Source: an uncultured Clostridia bacterium
Lineage (GTDB): Bacteria > Bacillota > Clostridia > TANB77 > CAG-508
Assembly: GCA_944393325.1 (NCBI GenBank)
Contig: CALXZU010000013.1
Coordinates: 1-36,532 of the forward strand
Reading direction: 5' to 3'
DNA length: 36,532 nt
Positions within the stretch are counted from its first letter, which is position 1, and each line of letters begins with the position of its first letter. The position numbers were made by a program, and so were the translations under genes. Below are positions 23,703 through 30,553 of the stretch, one piece after another. The notes under the pieces are model-generated. The model had not been told where the DNA came from. It worked only from the letters and a program-made list of their open reading frames with translations, and did not search any database.

Positions 23703-24923
23703 TTAGTTCATATAATCTCTTAATTTTTTGCTTCTACTTGGATGTCTCAATTTTCTCAATGCTTTTGCTTCTATTTGTCTTATTCTTTCTCTTGTTACAT
23801 CAAATACACGACCAACTTCTTCTAATGTCCTTGCTTTTCCATCTTCTAATCCAAATCTTAGTTTTAACACTTTTGCTTCTCTTGGTGTTAATGTAGTCAT
23901 TACATCTTCTAATTGTTCTTTAAGCATTGTATATGCTGCTGAGTCTTGAGGTGCCGGACTATCTTCATCTTGTATAAAATCACCTAAATGACTGTCATCT
24001 TCTTCTCCGATTGGTGTTTCTAATGATACTGGATCTTGTGCTATTTTCTGAATTTCCATTACTTTTTCTACTGGTATTTCCATCTCCCCAGCTATTTCTT
24101 CTGGCGTTGGTTCTCTTCCCAATTGTTGAAGTAAATGTCTTGATGTTCTAATCAATTTATTTATTGTTTCTACCATATGAACTGGTATTCTTATTGTTCT
24201 TGCTTGGTCTGCAATTGCTCTTGTTATTGCTTGTCTAATCCACCAAGTAGCATAAGTACTAAATTTAAATCCTTTTGTATAATCAAATTTTTCAACTGCT
24301 TTTATTAATCCCATATTTCCTTCTTGTATCAAATCTAAAAATAGCATTCCTCTTCCAACATATTTCTTTGCTATACTTACAACTAATCTCAAATTTGACT
24401 CTGCTAATTTTTGTTTTGCTTCTTCATCTCCTTCTAATATCTTTTTAGCTAATTCTAATTCTTGATCAAATGTTAAAAGTGGTATTCTACCTATTTCTCT
24501 TAAATACATTCTAACTGGGTCATCTACACTTATTCCTTCATAACTTGTGTCTGTTATTTCATCTAATTTTAAATCTTCAACTTCTTTTAAATCGTCAATG
24601 TCTGGTTCTTCATCTAAATCATCGTTTAGACTTACTCCCATTTCTTCAAAAGCATCAAAAACCTTATCTATCTGATCCGGATTAGCATCATCTAATTCTT
24701 TTGCTAAATCTCCATATGTTATTTTACCTTGTTCCTTTGCTTTTTTTAATATTTTATCTACTTTTTCGTTTTTTACTTGTTCGTCATTTTTTTCTTCTTT
24801 TTCTAAATTTTTCTCATCTTCTTTTATGTTTTCTATTTTTTCTTTTTTAGTTTTTTCTTCTTTTTTTACCTCTTTTTTATTGCTTGTTTTATTTTCTTCT
24901 AATTCCTCTTTTTTCTTTGCCAT
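23703..24923 (-). CDS. rpoD: RNA polymerase primary sigma factor
   Basis: A 406-residue sigma-70 (SigA). A Lys/Glu-rich N-terminal tail of about 60 residues precedes region 1.1 ([20 protein letters not shown]). Region 1.2 shows [20 protein letters not shown]. Region 2 carries the -10-binding [20 protein letters not shown], region 3 follows, and region 4.2 is [20 protein letters not shown]. All are intact. It follows dnaG by 15 nt, the classic macromolecular-synthesis pair. Most promoters named here fit the TTGACA/TATAAT consensus this factor should use. Confidence 0.97.
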   Translation of the reverse strand: MAKKKEELEENKTSNKKEVKKEEKTKKEKIENIKEDEKNLEKEEKNDEQVKNEKVDKILKKAKEQGKITYGDLAKELDDANPDQIDKVFDAFEEMGVSLNDDLDEEPDIDDLKEVEDLKLDEITDTSYEGISVDDPVRMYLREIGRIPLLTFDQELELAKKILEGDEEAKQKLAESNLRLVVSIAKKYVGRGMLFLDLIQEGNMGLIKAVEKFDYTKGFKFSTYATWWIRQAITRAIADQARTIRIPVHMVETINKLIRTSRHLLQQLGREPTPEEIAGEMEIPVEKVMEIQKIAQDPVSLETPIGEEDDSHLGDFIQDEDSPAPQDSAAYTMLKEQLEDVMTTLTPREAKVLKLRFGLEDGKARTLEEVGRVFDVTRERIRQIEAKALRKLRHPSRSKKLRDYMN

Positions 24924-24938
24924 CTTTCCTTTTCACCC

Positions 24939-26735
24939 CTATTTCATTTTTGCTAATTTAACAATAATGTCACTTAGCTCTTTCCCTAATTTATTTTTTT
25001 CTTCTTGTGATAAATTTAATTCCCTATTTTCTAATTTTTCTAAAATTTCAAATTTTTTATTTGATAATCTATCTTTTTCATAACTCTTCATTACATCATC
25101 AATTGCTTTTTCTACATCGTCTATTTCATAATCATCTGCTAATATTGCTGTTATATGATTTTGTTCTTCCTCTTCTAATTCATCTAAAATACTATTTATA
25201 TTACTATTTCCTTTTTCAAATTCTTCATACAATCTTTTTGCAATTTTTTTATTTGTTTCATCTTTAAAGTCTTCTTGTTTTATATTTTGCTTTATTATTT
25301 TATATATATTCATATCACCATTAAGTAATATTGCAAGTAATGTATTTTCTCTTCTTTTTATTGCTTCTGACACTTCTTGTTTTTTTACGTTTACATGTCT
25401 TACCACTGGTTTTGCTTTATCTAAAACTTTCTCTGTTTGTTTATTTTCATATGTTAATTTGTTTACTTCAGCATAAATGGCTTCTTTGGATATTTCATAT
25501 TCTTTTGATATTTTTTCGATGTAGACTTCCTTTTCTATATTATTATCTACTTTTGAAATTAATTTTGCTATTTCATTTAAAAATTTTATTTTATCATTTG
25601 TATTATTTAAGTTAAGATTTCTTTTTAATAGTCTCACTTTAAATTCAATTATAGAAAGTGCTTTATCTATTATATTTTGAAATCTCGCATTTCCATATTT
25701 TATAATATATTCATCAGGATCTTTTGCTCCTTCCATTTGAAGTATTCTAATATCACATCCCATATTTTGTAAAATATCTACCGCTCTTATTTTTGCTTTT
25801 AAACCCGCTTCATCTGAATCAAAACTAAGTATTATCTGTTCTGATGTTTTTCTCAAAAGCCAACCTTGTTGCTGTGTTAAAGCTGTTCCTAAAGGTGCTA
25901 CTACATTTTTGATTCCTCTTTGATGAAGTGATATTACATCCATATAGCCTTCTACTATTAATAATCTTTTTTTTATGTCGGGTGACTTTTTAGCTACATT
26001 TAAACCAAATAAATTTCTTCCTTTACTAAATACTATATTTTCTGGTGAATTTATATATTTGGGTTTAGAATCATCTAAAACTCTTCCACCGAAAGCTATT
26101 ACTCTTCCTCTTGCATCACATATTGGAAACATTAACCTGTTTCTATATCTGTCTATATATCTTCCATTGTCATTCCTATTAACCAATCCCGATTCTAATA
26201 TTTCTGCATCTTCAAACCCTTCTTTTTTTAATGCTTGATATAATTCATCAAATTTTCCTGAAAAACCAATTCTGAATGATTTTAATGTTTCATTAGATAG
26301 TTTTCTTTGTTTTACATACTCTTGAGCAATTTTGGCAGATTGCTTATATAAATTTTCATGATAATATGTAGCCGTAAATTCATTTACTTTATATACTTTT
26401 GCCTTTAATGCTTCTTTTGCTGCATCTGCATTATTTTCAAATGTTGGCAATTGTATATTTGCCCTTTCTGCTAAAGTTTGAACTGCTTCTACAAAATTAA
26501 TTCCTTCTATTCTGCTTAAAAATGTAAAAACATTACCTCCTACTCCACAACCAAAGCAGTGAAATATTTGTTTATCTGGTGAGACAGAAAAAGAAGGTGA
26601 TTTTTCATTATGGAATGGACATAATCCAAAGAAATTTCTTCCGCTTCTTTTTAAATGCACATATTGTGAAATTACATCTACGATATCATTAGCTTGTCTT
26701 ACTTCTTCTATTGTTTCATCACTATATCTTGGCAT
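24939..26735 (-). CDS. dnaG: DNA primase
   Basis: A 598-residue primase that makes RNA primers at replication forks. The N-terminal zinc ribbon is Cys39-Pro-Phe-His42 with Cys60 and Cys63 in IFHCFGCG. The catalytic core contains FPICDARGRVIAFGGRVLDD and the TOPRIM domain with IVEGYMDVISLHQRG and LSFDSDEAGLKAK. The C-terminal 150 residues form the DnaB helicase-binding region. Length is typical. Upstream of rpoD on the same strand. Confidence 0.97.
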   Translation of the reverse strand: MPRYSDETIEEVRQANDIVDVISQYVHLKRSGRNFFGLCPFHNEKSPSFSVSPDKQIFHCFGCGVGGNVFTFLSRIEGINFVEAVQTLAERANIQLPTFENNADAAKEALKAKVYKVNEFTATYYHENLYKQSAKIAQEYVKQRKLSNETLKSFRIGFSGKFDELYQALKKEGFEDAEILESGLVNRNDNGRYIDRYRNRLMFPICDARGRVIAFGGRVLDDSKPKYINSPENIVFSKGRNLFGLNVAKKSPDIKKRLLIVEGYMDVISLHQRGIKNVVAPLGTALTQQQGWLLRKTSEQIILSFDSDEAGLKAKIRAVDILQNMGCDIRILQMEGAKDPDEYIIKYGNARFQNIIDKALSIIEFKVRLLKRNLNLNNTNDKIKFLNEIAKLISKVDNNIEKEVYIEKISKEYEISKEAIYAEVNKLTYENKQTEKVLDKAKPVVRHVNVKKQEVSEAIKRRENTLLAILLNGDMNIYKIIKQNIKQEDFKDETNKKIAKRLYEEFEKGNSNINSILDELEEEEQNHITAILADDYEIDDVEKAIDDVMKSYEKDRLSNKKFEILEKLENRELNLSQEEKNKLGKELSDIIVKLAKMK

Positions 26736-26851
26736 TTTTACCTCACTTTCTACAAATTATTTCTTTTTACACACTTATATTATTCGACGTATTTTACATA
26801 AATCCTTCCCTTATCTAAAAAAAATATTATTTTTTGATTTTATTTACAAAA

Positions 26852-26875
26852 ATACTAGCCCTTAAAGACTAGTAT
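26852..26875 (-). terminator. terminator after the GLUG remnant and pilin-like locus
   Basis: 7-bp stem ATACTAG / CTAGTAT with a 10-nt loop, followed on the minus strand by a T-run. It lies across the stop codon of the GLUG remnant (26862) and is the only clear terminator for the DGR-target-like gene upstream. Confidence 0.72.
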
Positions 26876-27505
26876 CTATTTGCCATTTTAAAATCGGATA
26901 ACCATTATTTATATTATCTTTATCTTGTGAAAAATTATTTCCTAATAAATTATAAATATTTTTTAGTTCTTCTTCCTTTTTTGGACTTTCTCCATCATTT
27001 ATTATTCCATTACTACCATTTATTGTATTTTCTAAGAAATATGAATTTCTTACTATCCCACTTTCTTGAAAGCCTACTATTCCACCACCATATCTTCCTG
27101 TTGTTATAATTCCTTTTGAATATGTATTTTCTATAATAGTATCTCCTTGCCCTAAACCAACAATTCCGCCTATATTTGTACCTGTCCCGGTTATATTTCC
27201 CATATTATAACAATTTGTAATTTTATTTTGATTACATCCTACTATTCCACCTACAATCGAAGTATCTGAATTTATATTTCCAGTATTAAAACAATTATCT
27301 ATATTTGCTTCACTTATTCCTGCTATTCCACCAACGGTAGCATTTGCTTTTATATTGCCTATATTACAACAATTATTCATTTACAAATCTACTTGTTTTC
27401 ATATAATCTAAACTCTTATCATATATTTCTATAACACTATTTTCACTTGTATTTTCATAACTTATGCCTCCCGCTTCACTTATCTCACTAGTTAGCAAAG
27501 CTTAC
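26862..27505 (-). pseudogene. headless, frameshifted GLUG-repeat gene remnant
   Basis: The 172-codon open frame ending at 26862 carries GLUG units such as NCCNIGNIKANATVGGIAGI and ends NNGYPILKWQ, close to the end of the intact GLUG protein (NNGYPLLYWE). It has no pilin head and no ribosome site at its first ATG (27380). Upstream, a different frame (27505-27373) reads LLTSEISEAGGISYENTSEN and stops at FVNE; its start matches LLTSDI in the intact GLUG protein. So the gene lost its 5' part and has a frameshift near 27378. It lies directly behind the DGR-target-like gene. Confidence 0.78.
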
Positions 27506-27532
27506 TACTATTTTTTACAAAAAAATTAATTA

Positions 27533-28933
27533 TTACTTTACTGCTAGGCACATACGGAATGAAAAACATTCTCTACCATAACCACCATCATAATTAGCAA
27601 AGAAAAAAACTCCCGCATCAACATCAAAAAAAGAATAGCCACCACGTAAAAAAAACGGACTAAACGATGTAATAAAAACATTAGCATTATTATGCCACTT
27701 TTCTGTCTCGGCTGTTGCATCTCCTAATTTATAAGCTAAACTTGTATTTGTGTCTGTATATATCATCGCATATTTTTTAGTTGCTGTATTTTTCCAATCC
27801 TCAACTAAAGAACTTCCGTTATTCGTCAAATTATTACTTGTGCTTTCACTATAATATGCTGCTACATATTCATATGCTCCTCCTGATAAATCATATATTC
27901 CTGTTACATTTCCAGTGGTACTTTGTTCTGTATTTGCATTAATATTTTCATCTGCTGTTATAAAATTAGCATTATCATTTATTGTTATTCTTGTTCCATT
28001 TCTTCCATATTGACTATGTGTTAAATATGCTACTGCTCCCCACTCACTATTTTTTAGCATATGTGAGTTTAAATTTTTGGCATAACCTTTTGCGTTTGTA
28101 TACATATTACCTATTGTACAGTATCTCCATGAACTTAGTCCTGGTTGTACTGCTATTGCTTTATCTGTATTTTCTGATAATAATATATCTCCTGCTGTAT
28201 CTCCTGTTTCTGTTGTTATAATATTTTCTTTACTCTCTTTATCTACTAAACTTGTTTCATATTTTCCTATCCATATTCCTGTTAGTTCACTATCCCAACC
28301 TCCTAAGTCTACATTATTTGTAAAAACTGGGTGTACATAGTAATCACTTGTTGTATCTTCATGTCCCGTTACTGCTCTTTTTGCTTCTTTCAATTCTCCA
28401 TTTTCATCATAATAATTATCTGATGTTCCTACTAAGAATTTTACATCTATTGTTCCACCTTCACTTTTATTTTCAGGATTATTATATGTTATCTTATATG
28501 CATATCTTGGTATCCATACAAAATAACTATCTACTCCATCTACTGTCACCCTTGCATTTGCCCATTTACTTTTATTATTATCTTCTGTTCCCGTACCTGC
28601 TACATAATCATATGCTTCACTTGAGTTATTTTCTTTCCATTCACCAGTTTCTTCATCATATGTTACAAGTTCCATATTATCTTTTAATACTGGTGCATTT
28701 ATTCCTTTTGATGTTAAATAACTATTTCCTGTTATTTTATTTTCAAGTTCTTCTAATAAAGCTTCTTCTTTTTCTTGTGCTCTTTCTGTCTCTTCTTTTG
28801 CATTCTGTGCTTGTGTAAGTATTCCATTTTCTCCTGTTAGCATTGCCATGCTTACTCCCGCAAGAATTAGCAAGACAATTATTGTTACTATTAAAGCAAC
28901 CAATGTAATTCCTTTTTCATTTGTTTTTTTCAT
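27533..28933 (-). CDS. pilin-like protein with C-type-lectin/FGE-like, DGR-target-type C-terminus
   Basis: A 466-residue protein. The head KGITLVALIVTIIVLLILAG (residues 7-26) and VSMAMLTGENGILTQA match the other two pilin-like genes. The large body contains FVWIPRYAYKITYNN, WDSELTGIWIGKYETS, NSEWGAVAYLTHSQYGRNG and TGIYDLSGGAYEYVAA, typical of formylglycine-generating-enzyme/C-type-lectin folds. The last 40 residues run SPFFLRGGYSFF... to FSFRMCLAVK, which is the layout of variable regions in DGR target proteins (RGG, then AGVFFF, then SFR). No reverse transcriptase or template repeat lies in the window, so any mutagenesis would act from elsewhere or be extinct. Ribosome site GAGGTG. Divergent from the XRE gene at 29037. 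Confidence 0.85.
   Translation of the reverse strand: MKKTNEKGITLVALIVTIIVLLILAGVSMAMLTGENGILTQAQNAKEETERAQEKEEALLEELENKITGNSYLTSKGINAPVLKDNMELVTYDEETGEWKENNSSEAYDYVAGTGTEDNNKSKWANARVTVDGVDSYFVWIPRYAYKITYNNPENKSEGGTIDVKFLVGTSDNYYDENGELKEAKRAVTGHEDTTSDYYVHPVFTNNVDLGGWDSELTGIWIGKYETSLVDKESKENIITTETGDTAGDILLSENTDKAIAVQPGLSSWRYCTIGNMYTNAKGYAKNLNSHMLKNSEWGAVAYLTHSQYGRNGTRITINDNANFITADENINANTEQSTTGNVTGIYDLSGGAYEYVAAYYSESTSNNLTNNGSSLVEDWKNTATKKYAMIYTDTNTSLAYKLGDATAETEKWHNNANVFITSFSPFFLRGGYSFFDVDAGVFFFANYDGGYGRECFSFRMCLAVK
27536..27660 (-). other. candidate DGR variable region
   Basis: Between the RGG codons and the closing TTC CGT, about 21 of 26 codons end in T or C. NNY codons are expected where adenines of AAY template codons have been randomised. 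Flanking fixed codons (CCG, CGT, GGC, GCG, TGC) are GC-richer than usual here. The end of the gene is where DGR variable regions normally lie. An AT-rich host also favours NNT codons, so this is suggestive only. Confidence 0.6.
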
Positions 28934-28963
28934 TTTCTTTCACCTCTTAAATTAATTTATTTA

Positions 28964-29018
28964 ATTGTACACGTATAACGCGTAAAAGTCAATACACGTT
29001 TAAAGAATATTTTATAAT
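28964..29018. promoter_or_regulatory. divergent promoters with ACACGT/ACGCGT operator
   Basis: Minus-strand promoter of the pilin-like gene: -35 TTGACT (28992-28987), 17 nt, -10 TACAAT (28969-28964). Between them lies the near-palindrome ACACGT-ATA-ACGCGT (28969-28983). A third half-site ACACGT lies at 28994-28999. Plus-strand -10 for the XRE gene is TATAAT (29013-29018). Distances between the elements equal those at 19098-19152. Confidence 0.72.
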
Positions 29019-29036
29019 TTTTTTGAGGTGAGTTTA

Positions 29037-29237
29037 ATGAATTTAAGAATACGTGATTTAAGAGAAGATAATGATTTAACACAAAAAGATTTAGCAAAAT
29101 TATTGGGTTGCACTCAACAGACTTATTCAAGATATGAAACAGGAGAGATTACAATTGATATTAATAGCCTTATCAAACTTGCAAAATTTTATAAAACATC
29201 TTTAGATTATTTAGTAGGTCTATCAGACAAAAAATAG
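29037..29237 (+). CDS. small XRE-family helix-turn-helix regulator
   Basis: A 66-residue Cro/C1-type regulator: LRIRDLREDNDLTQKDLAKL, then LGCTQQTYSRYETGEITIDI, then NSLIKLAKFYKTSLDYLVGL. Start taken at ATG 29037, 6 nt after GAGGTG; an in-frame GTG at 29028 lies inside that ribosome site. Closely related to the regulator at 19182. It probably represses itself and the divergent pilin-like gene through the ACACGT half-sites. Confidence 0.88.
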   Translation: MNLRIRDLREDNDLTQKDLAKLLGCTQQTYSRYETGEITIDINSLIKLAKFYKTSLDYLVGLSDKK

Positions 29238-29257
29238 TCACAAGAATAAACTTGTGA
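29238..29257 (+). terminator. terminator of the XRE gene
   Basis: 7-bp stem TCACAAG / CTTGTGA with a 6-nt loop right after the stop codon, followed by a T-rich tract. Confidence 0.85.
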
Positions 29258-29299
29258 TTATTTTATTTTTGTATTTATAAATTTATTTTTACATTTTTA

Positions 29300-29328
29300 T
29301 TGACTTTTATATTTAATTTTATTATAAT
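29300..29328 (+). promoter_or_regulatory. strong promoter of the candidate toxin gene
   Basis: -35 TTGACT (29300-29305), exactly 17 nt, -10 TATAAT (29323-29328). Transcription should start near 29335. It is the closest to consensus of any plus-strand promoter in the window. Confidence 0.85.
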
Positions 29329-29340
29329 GTTTTTGTCATT

Positions 29341-29460
29341 AGGTCGCTCACCTAGGCAGCTTAGTTGTATACAATAACAACAAGCTGTTAGTTAATAACT
29401 TGTTGTTATTACTATGCAACATAAGTTTTTTCTTAAAGTTGCAACAACGAGGAGGTGAGT
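29341..29460 (+). promoter_or_regulatory. structured mRNA leader with built-in anti-ribosome-binding sequence
   Basis: The 5' end of the predicted RNA contains GCTCACCT (29346-29353), complementary to AGGTGAGT over the ribosome site (29453-29460), with one G-U pair. In between, AATAACAACAAG (29373-29384) can pair perfectly with CTTGTTGTTATT (29399-29410). Alternatively it can pair with the upstream AGCTT-A-GTTGT (29358-29368), so two mutually exclusive hairpins are possible. A further small hairpin (about 29416-29442) lies just before the ribosome site. Long-range masking of this kind is typical of type I toxin mRNAs. Confidence 0.65.
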
Positions 29461-29466
29461 GAAAAA

Positions 29467-29661
29467 GTGGAAGAAACTACATTAGCGATTAAATTCTTGG
29501 GTACAGCTCTTATATTACTTATAATAGGTATTGTTATATGTTTTCTAGCTAGTCTAGGATATAATACATATGTAAAATACCATGATATAAAGAAAAAAAT
29601 AGAAGTTCGTACTCATAACTCTAACAACAATACGAACTTCCTACCTAATGACCATGAGTAA
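29467..29661 (+). CDS. small membrane peptide, candidate type I toxin
   Basis: A 64-residue peptide. Residues 6-30 (LAIKFLGTALILLIIGIVIC and FLASL) are one membrane helix, followed by a basic KYHDIKKK segment and a polar Asn-rich tail. I prefer GTG 29467 as start, 11 nt after GAGGAGG; a GTG at 29455 lies inside the ribosome site. The gene has its own strong promoter, a self-masking leader, its own terminator, and an antisense RNA gene over its 3' end. That is how TxpA/BsrG-type toxins are built. I recognise no close family from sequence. Toxicity is inferred, not seen; a harmless small membrane protein remains possible. Confidence 0.75.
   Translation: MEETTLAIKFLGTALILLIIGIVICFLASLGYNTYVKYHDIKKKIEVRTHNSNNNTNFLPNDHE
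29593..29640 (-). terminator. terminator of the antisense RNA
   Basis: Perfect 10-bp stem with a 19-nt loop inside the toxin gene, followed on the minus strand by seven consecutive Ts. On the plus strand no T-run follows, so it terminates only the antisense transcript. Confidence 0.7.
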
Positions 29662-29682
29662 GGCTTTGCCTTGCTCTTTTTT
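29656..29682 (+). terminator. terminator of the candidate toxin mRNA
   Basis: 9-bp stem GAGTAAGGC / GCCTTGCTC (one G-U pair) with a 3-nt loop, followed by six Ts. The stop codon TAA (29659-29661) is part of the stem. Confidence 0.88.
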
Positions 29683-29719
29683 ATTATTATTGATTTCTTC
29701 AATAAGTTTTTACAATTAA

Positions 29720-29748
29720 ATTGTAACATTTTTATACTCTATTGTCAA
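29720..29748 (-). promoter_or_regulatory. promoter of the antisense RNA
   Basis: On the minus strand, a perfect -35 TTGACA (29748-29743), exactly 17 nt, and -10 TACAAT (29725-29720). It lies just past the stop of the alarmone synthetase gene and has no minus-strand protein gene ahead of it, only the toxin in antisense. Confidence 0.82.
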
Positions 29749-29757
29749 CATTTTTTA

Positions 29758-30438
29758 TCAAGTTTCGTTCAACAGCATCATTTTCTCATCTAATTTATTA
29801 ATAACCTTTGCACAACTAACCCACTCTTTTGCTTGTTTTTTTGTTGGTTCATCATTTTGTGGTTTATACTTCATTTTATGTTCTAAACTTGACCAAAAAT
29901 CCATAGCCATTGTTCTTATTTGTATTTCAACTTTTACGTAAATCAATTGATGTGACAACATTACAGGGATTCCTAAAATTATATGATATGCTGAATATCC
30001 GCTTTCTTTTGGTTTTTTTATATAATCTTTTTCTTTTATAGTTTTAATTCCTGGTACATTTTGTAACAAATTTTTAATAGTATATATATCTTTTTGTAAC
30101 GGACAAATAATACGTATTCCTGCAATGTCATTTATGTTTTCTATCATTTCTTTATATGTTAATTTACATTCTTTTTTCGTCATTTTCTGTATAATACTTT
30201 TAGGTGCTTTTATCCTTGTATTTACATGATCAACTAAATCATAATTATAAAACATCTTAAATTCGTCTTTAAAAATTTCTATTTTTGTATTTACTTCTTT
30301 AATCGCCATTTTGTAAATAAACATCAATTTTTGAAAAGTTTCATTACTTGCTTCAACTTTCTGATTATAATCTAATACATTTTTCAAATCAACAAGTTCT
30401 GTACTTTCTCTTTTCTTTAATTTTAATTCCATACACAT
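29758..30438 (-). CDS. small alarmone synthetase (RelA/SpoT-domain)
   Basis: A 226-residue single-domain (p)ppGpp synthetase of the RelQ/RelP (YjbM/YwaC) type. Visible: the IAGIRIICPLQKDIY block, KPKESGYSAYHIILGIPV (the G-loop-like substrate region), and VEIQIRTMAMDFWSSLEHKM with the catalytic Glu. There is no HD hydrolase or ACT/TGS domain, so it only makes alarmone. Length is normal. Two ATGs two codons apart (30438 and 30432) both follow GGAG; the second has the more usual spacing. It lies beside a candidate toxin locus, but functional linkage is not shown. Confidence 0.9.
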   Translation of the reverse strand: MCMELKLKKRESTELVDLKNVLDYNQKVEASNETFQKLMFIYKMAIKEVNTKIEIFKDEFKMFYNYDLVDHVNTRIKAPKSIIQKMTKKECKLTYKEMIENINDIAGIRIICPLQKDIYTIKNLLQNVPGIKTIKEKDYIKKPKESGYSAYHIILGIPVMLSHQLIYVKVEIQIRTMAMDFWSSLEHKMKYKPQNDEPTKKQAKEWVSCAKVINKLDEKMMLLNET

Positions 30439-30553
30439 TCAACTCCTTTTTATAGCCATAATGTATGTTCCTTATTTAGTATATGCTTATTTTAACCATA
30501 TATTATATCTAAAAGGTATTTTAAATGTGTATTTTTTGTGAATAATTTTTTTA

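Larger units (their letters stand above)
29593..29713 (-). ncRNA. candidate antisense RNA (type I antitoxin)
   Basis: Predicted RNA of about 120 nt. It starts near 29713, downstream of a near-perfect minus-strand promoter, and ends at a hairpin with perfect arms GAAGTTCGTA / TACGAACTTC (29602-29611 and 29631-29640) followed by a T-run (29599-29593). It is fully complementary to the last third of the toxin mRNA, including its stop codon and terminator. The RNA is inferred from promoter plus terminator; no transcription data are available. Confidence 0.68.

Noticed and set aside
28348..28818. Long plus-strand frame rich in Leu, His and Tyr
   Set aside because: Mirror of the pilin-like gene on the minus strand; Leu/Phe/His-rich composition and lack of a ribosome site are typical of antisense frames in AT-rich DNA.
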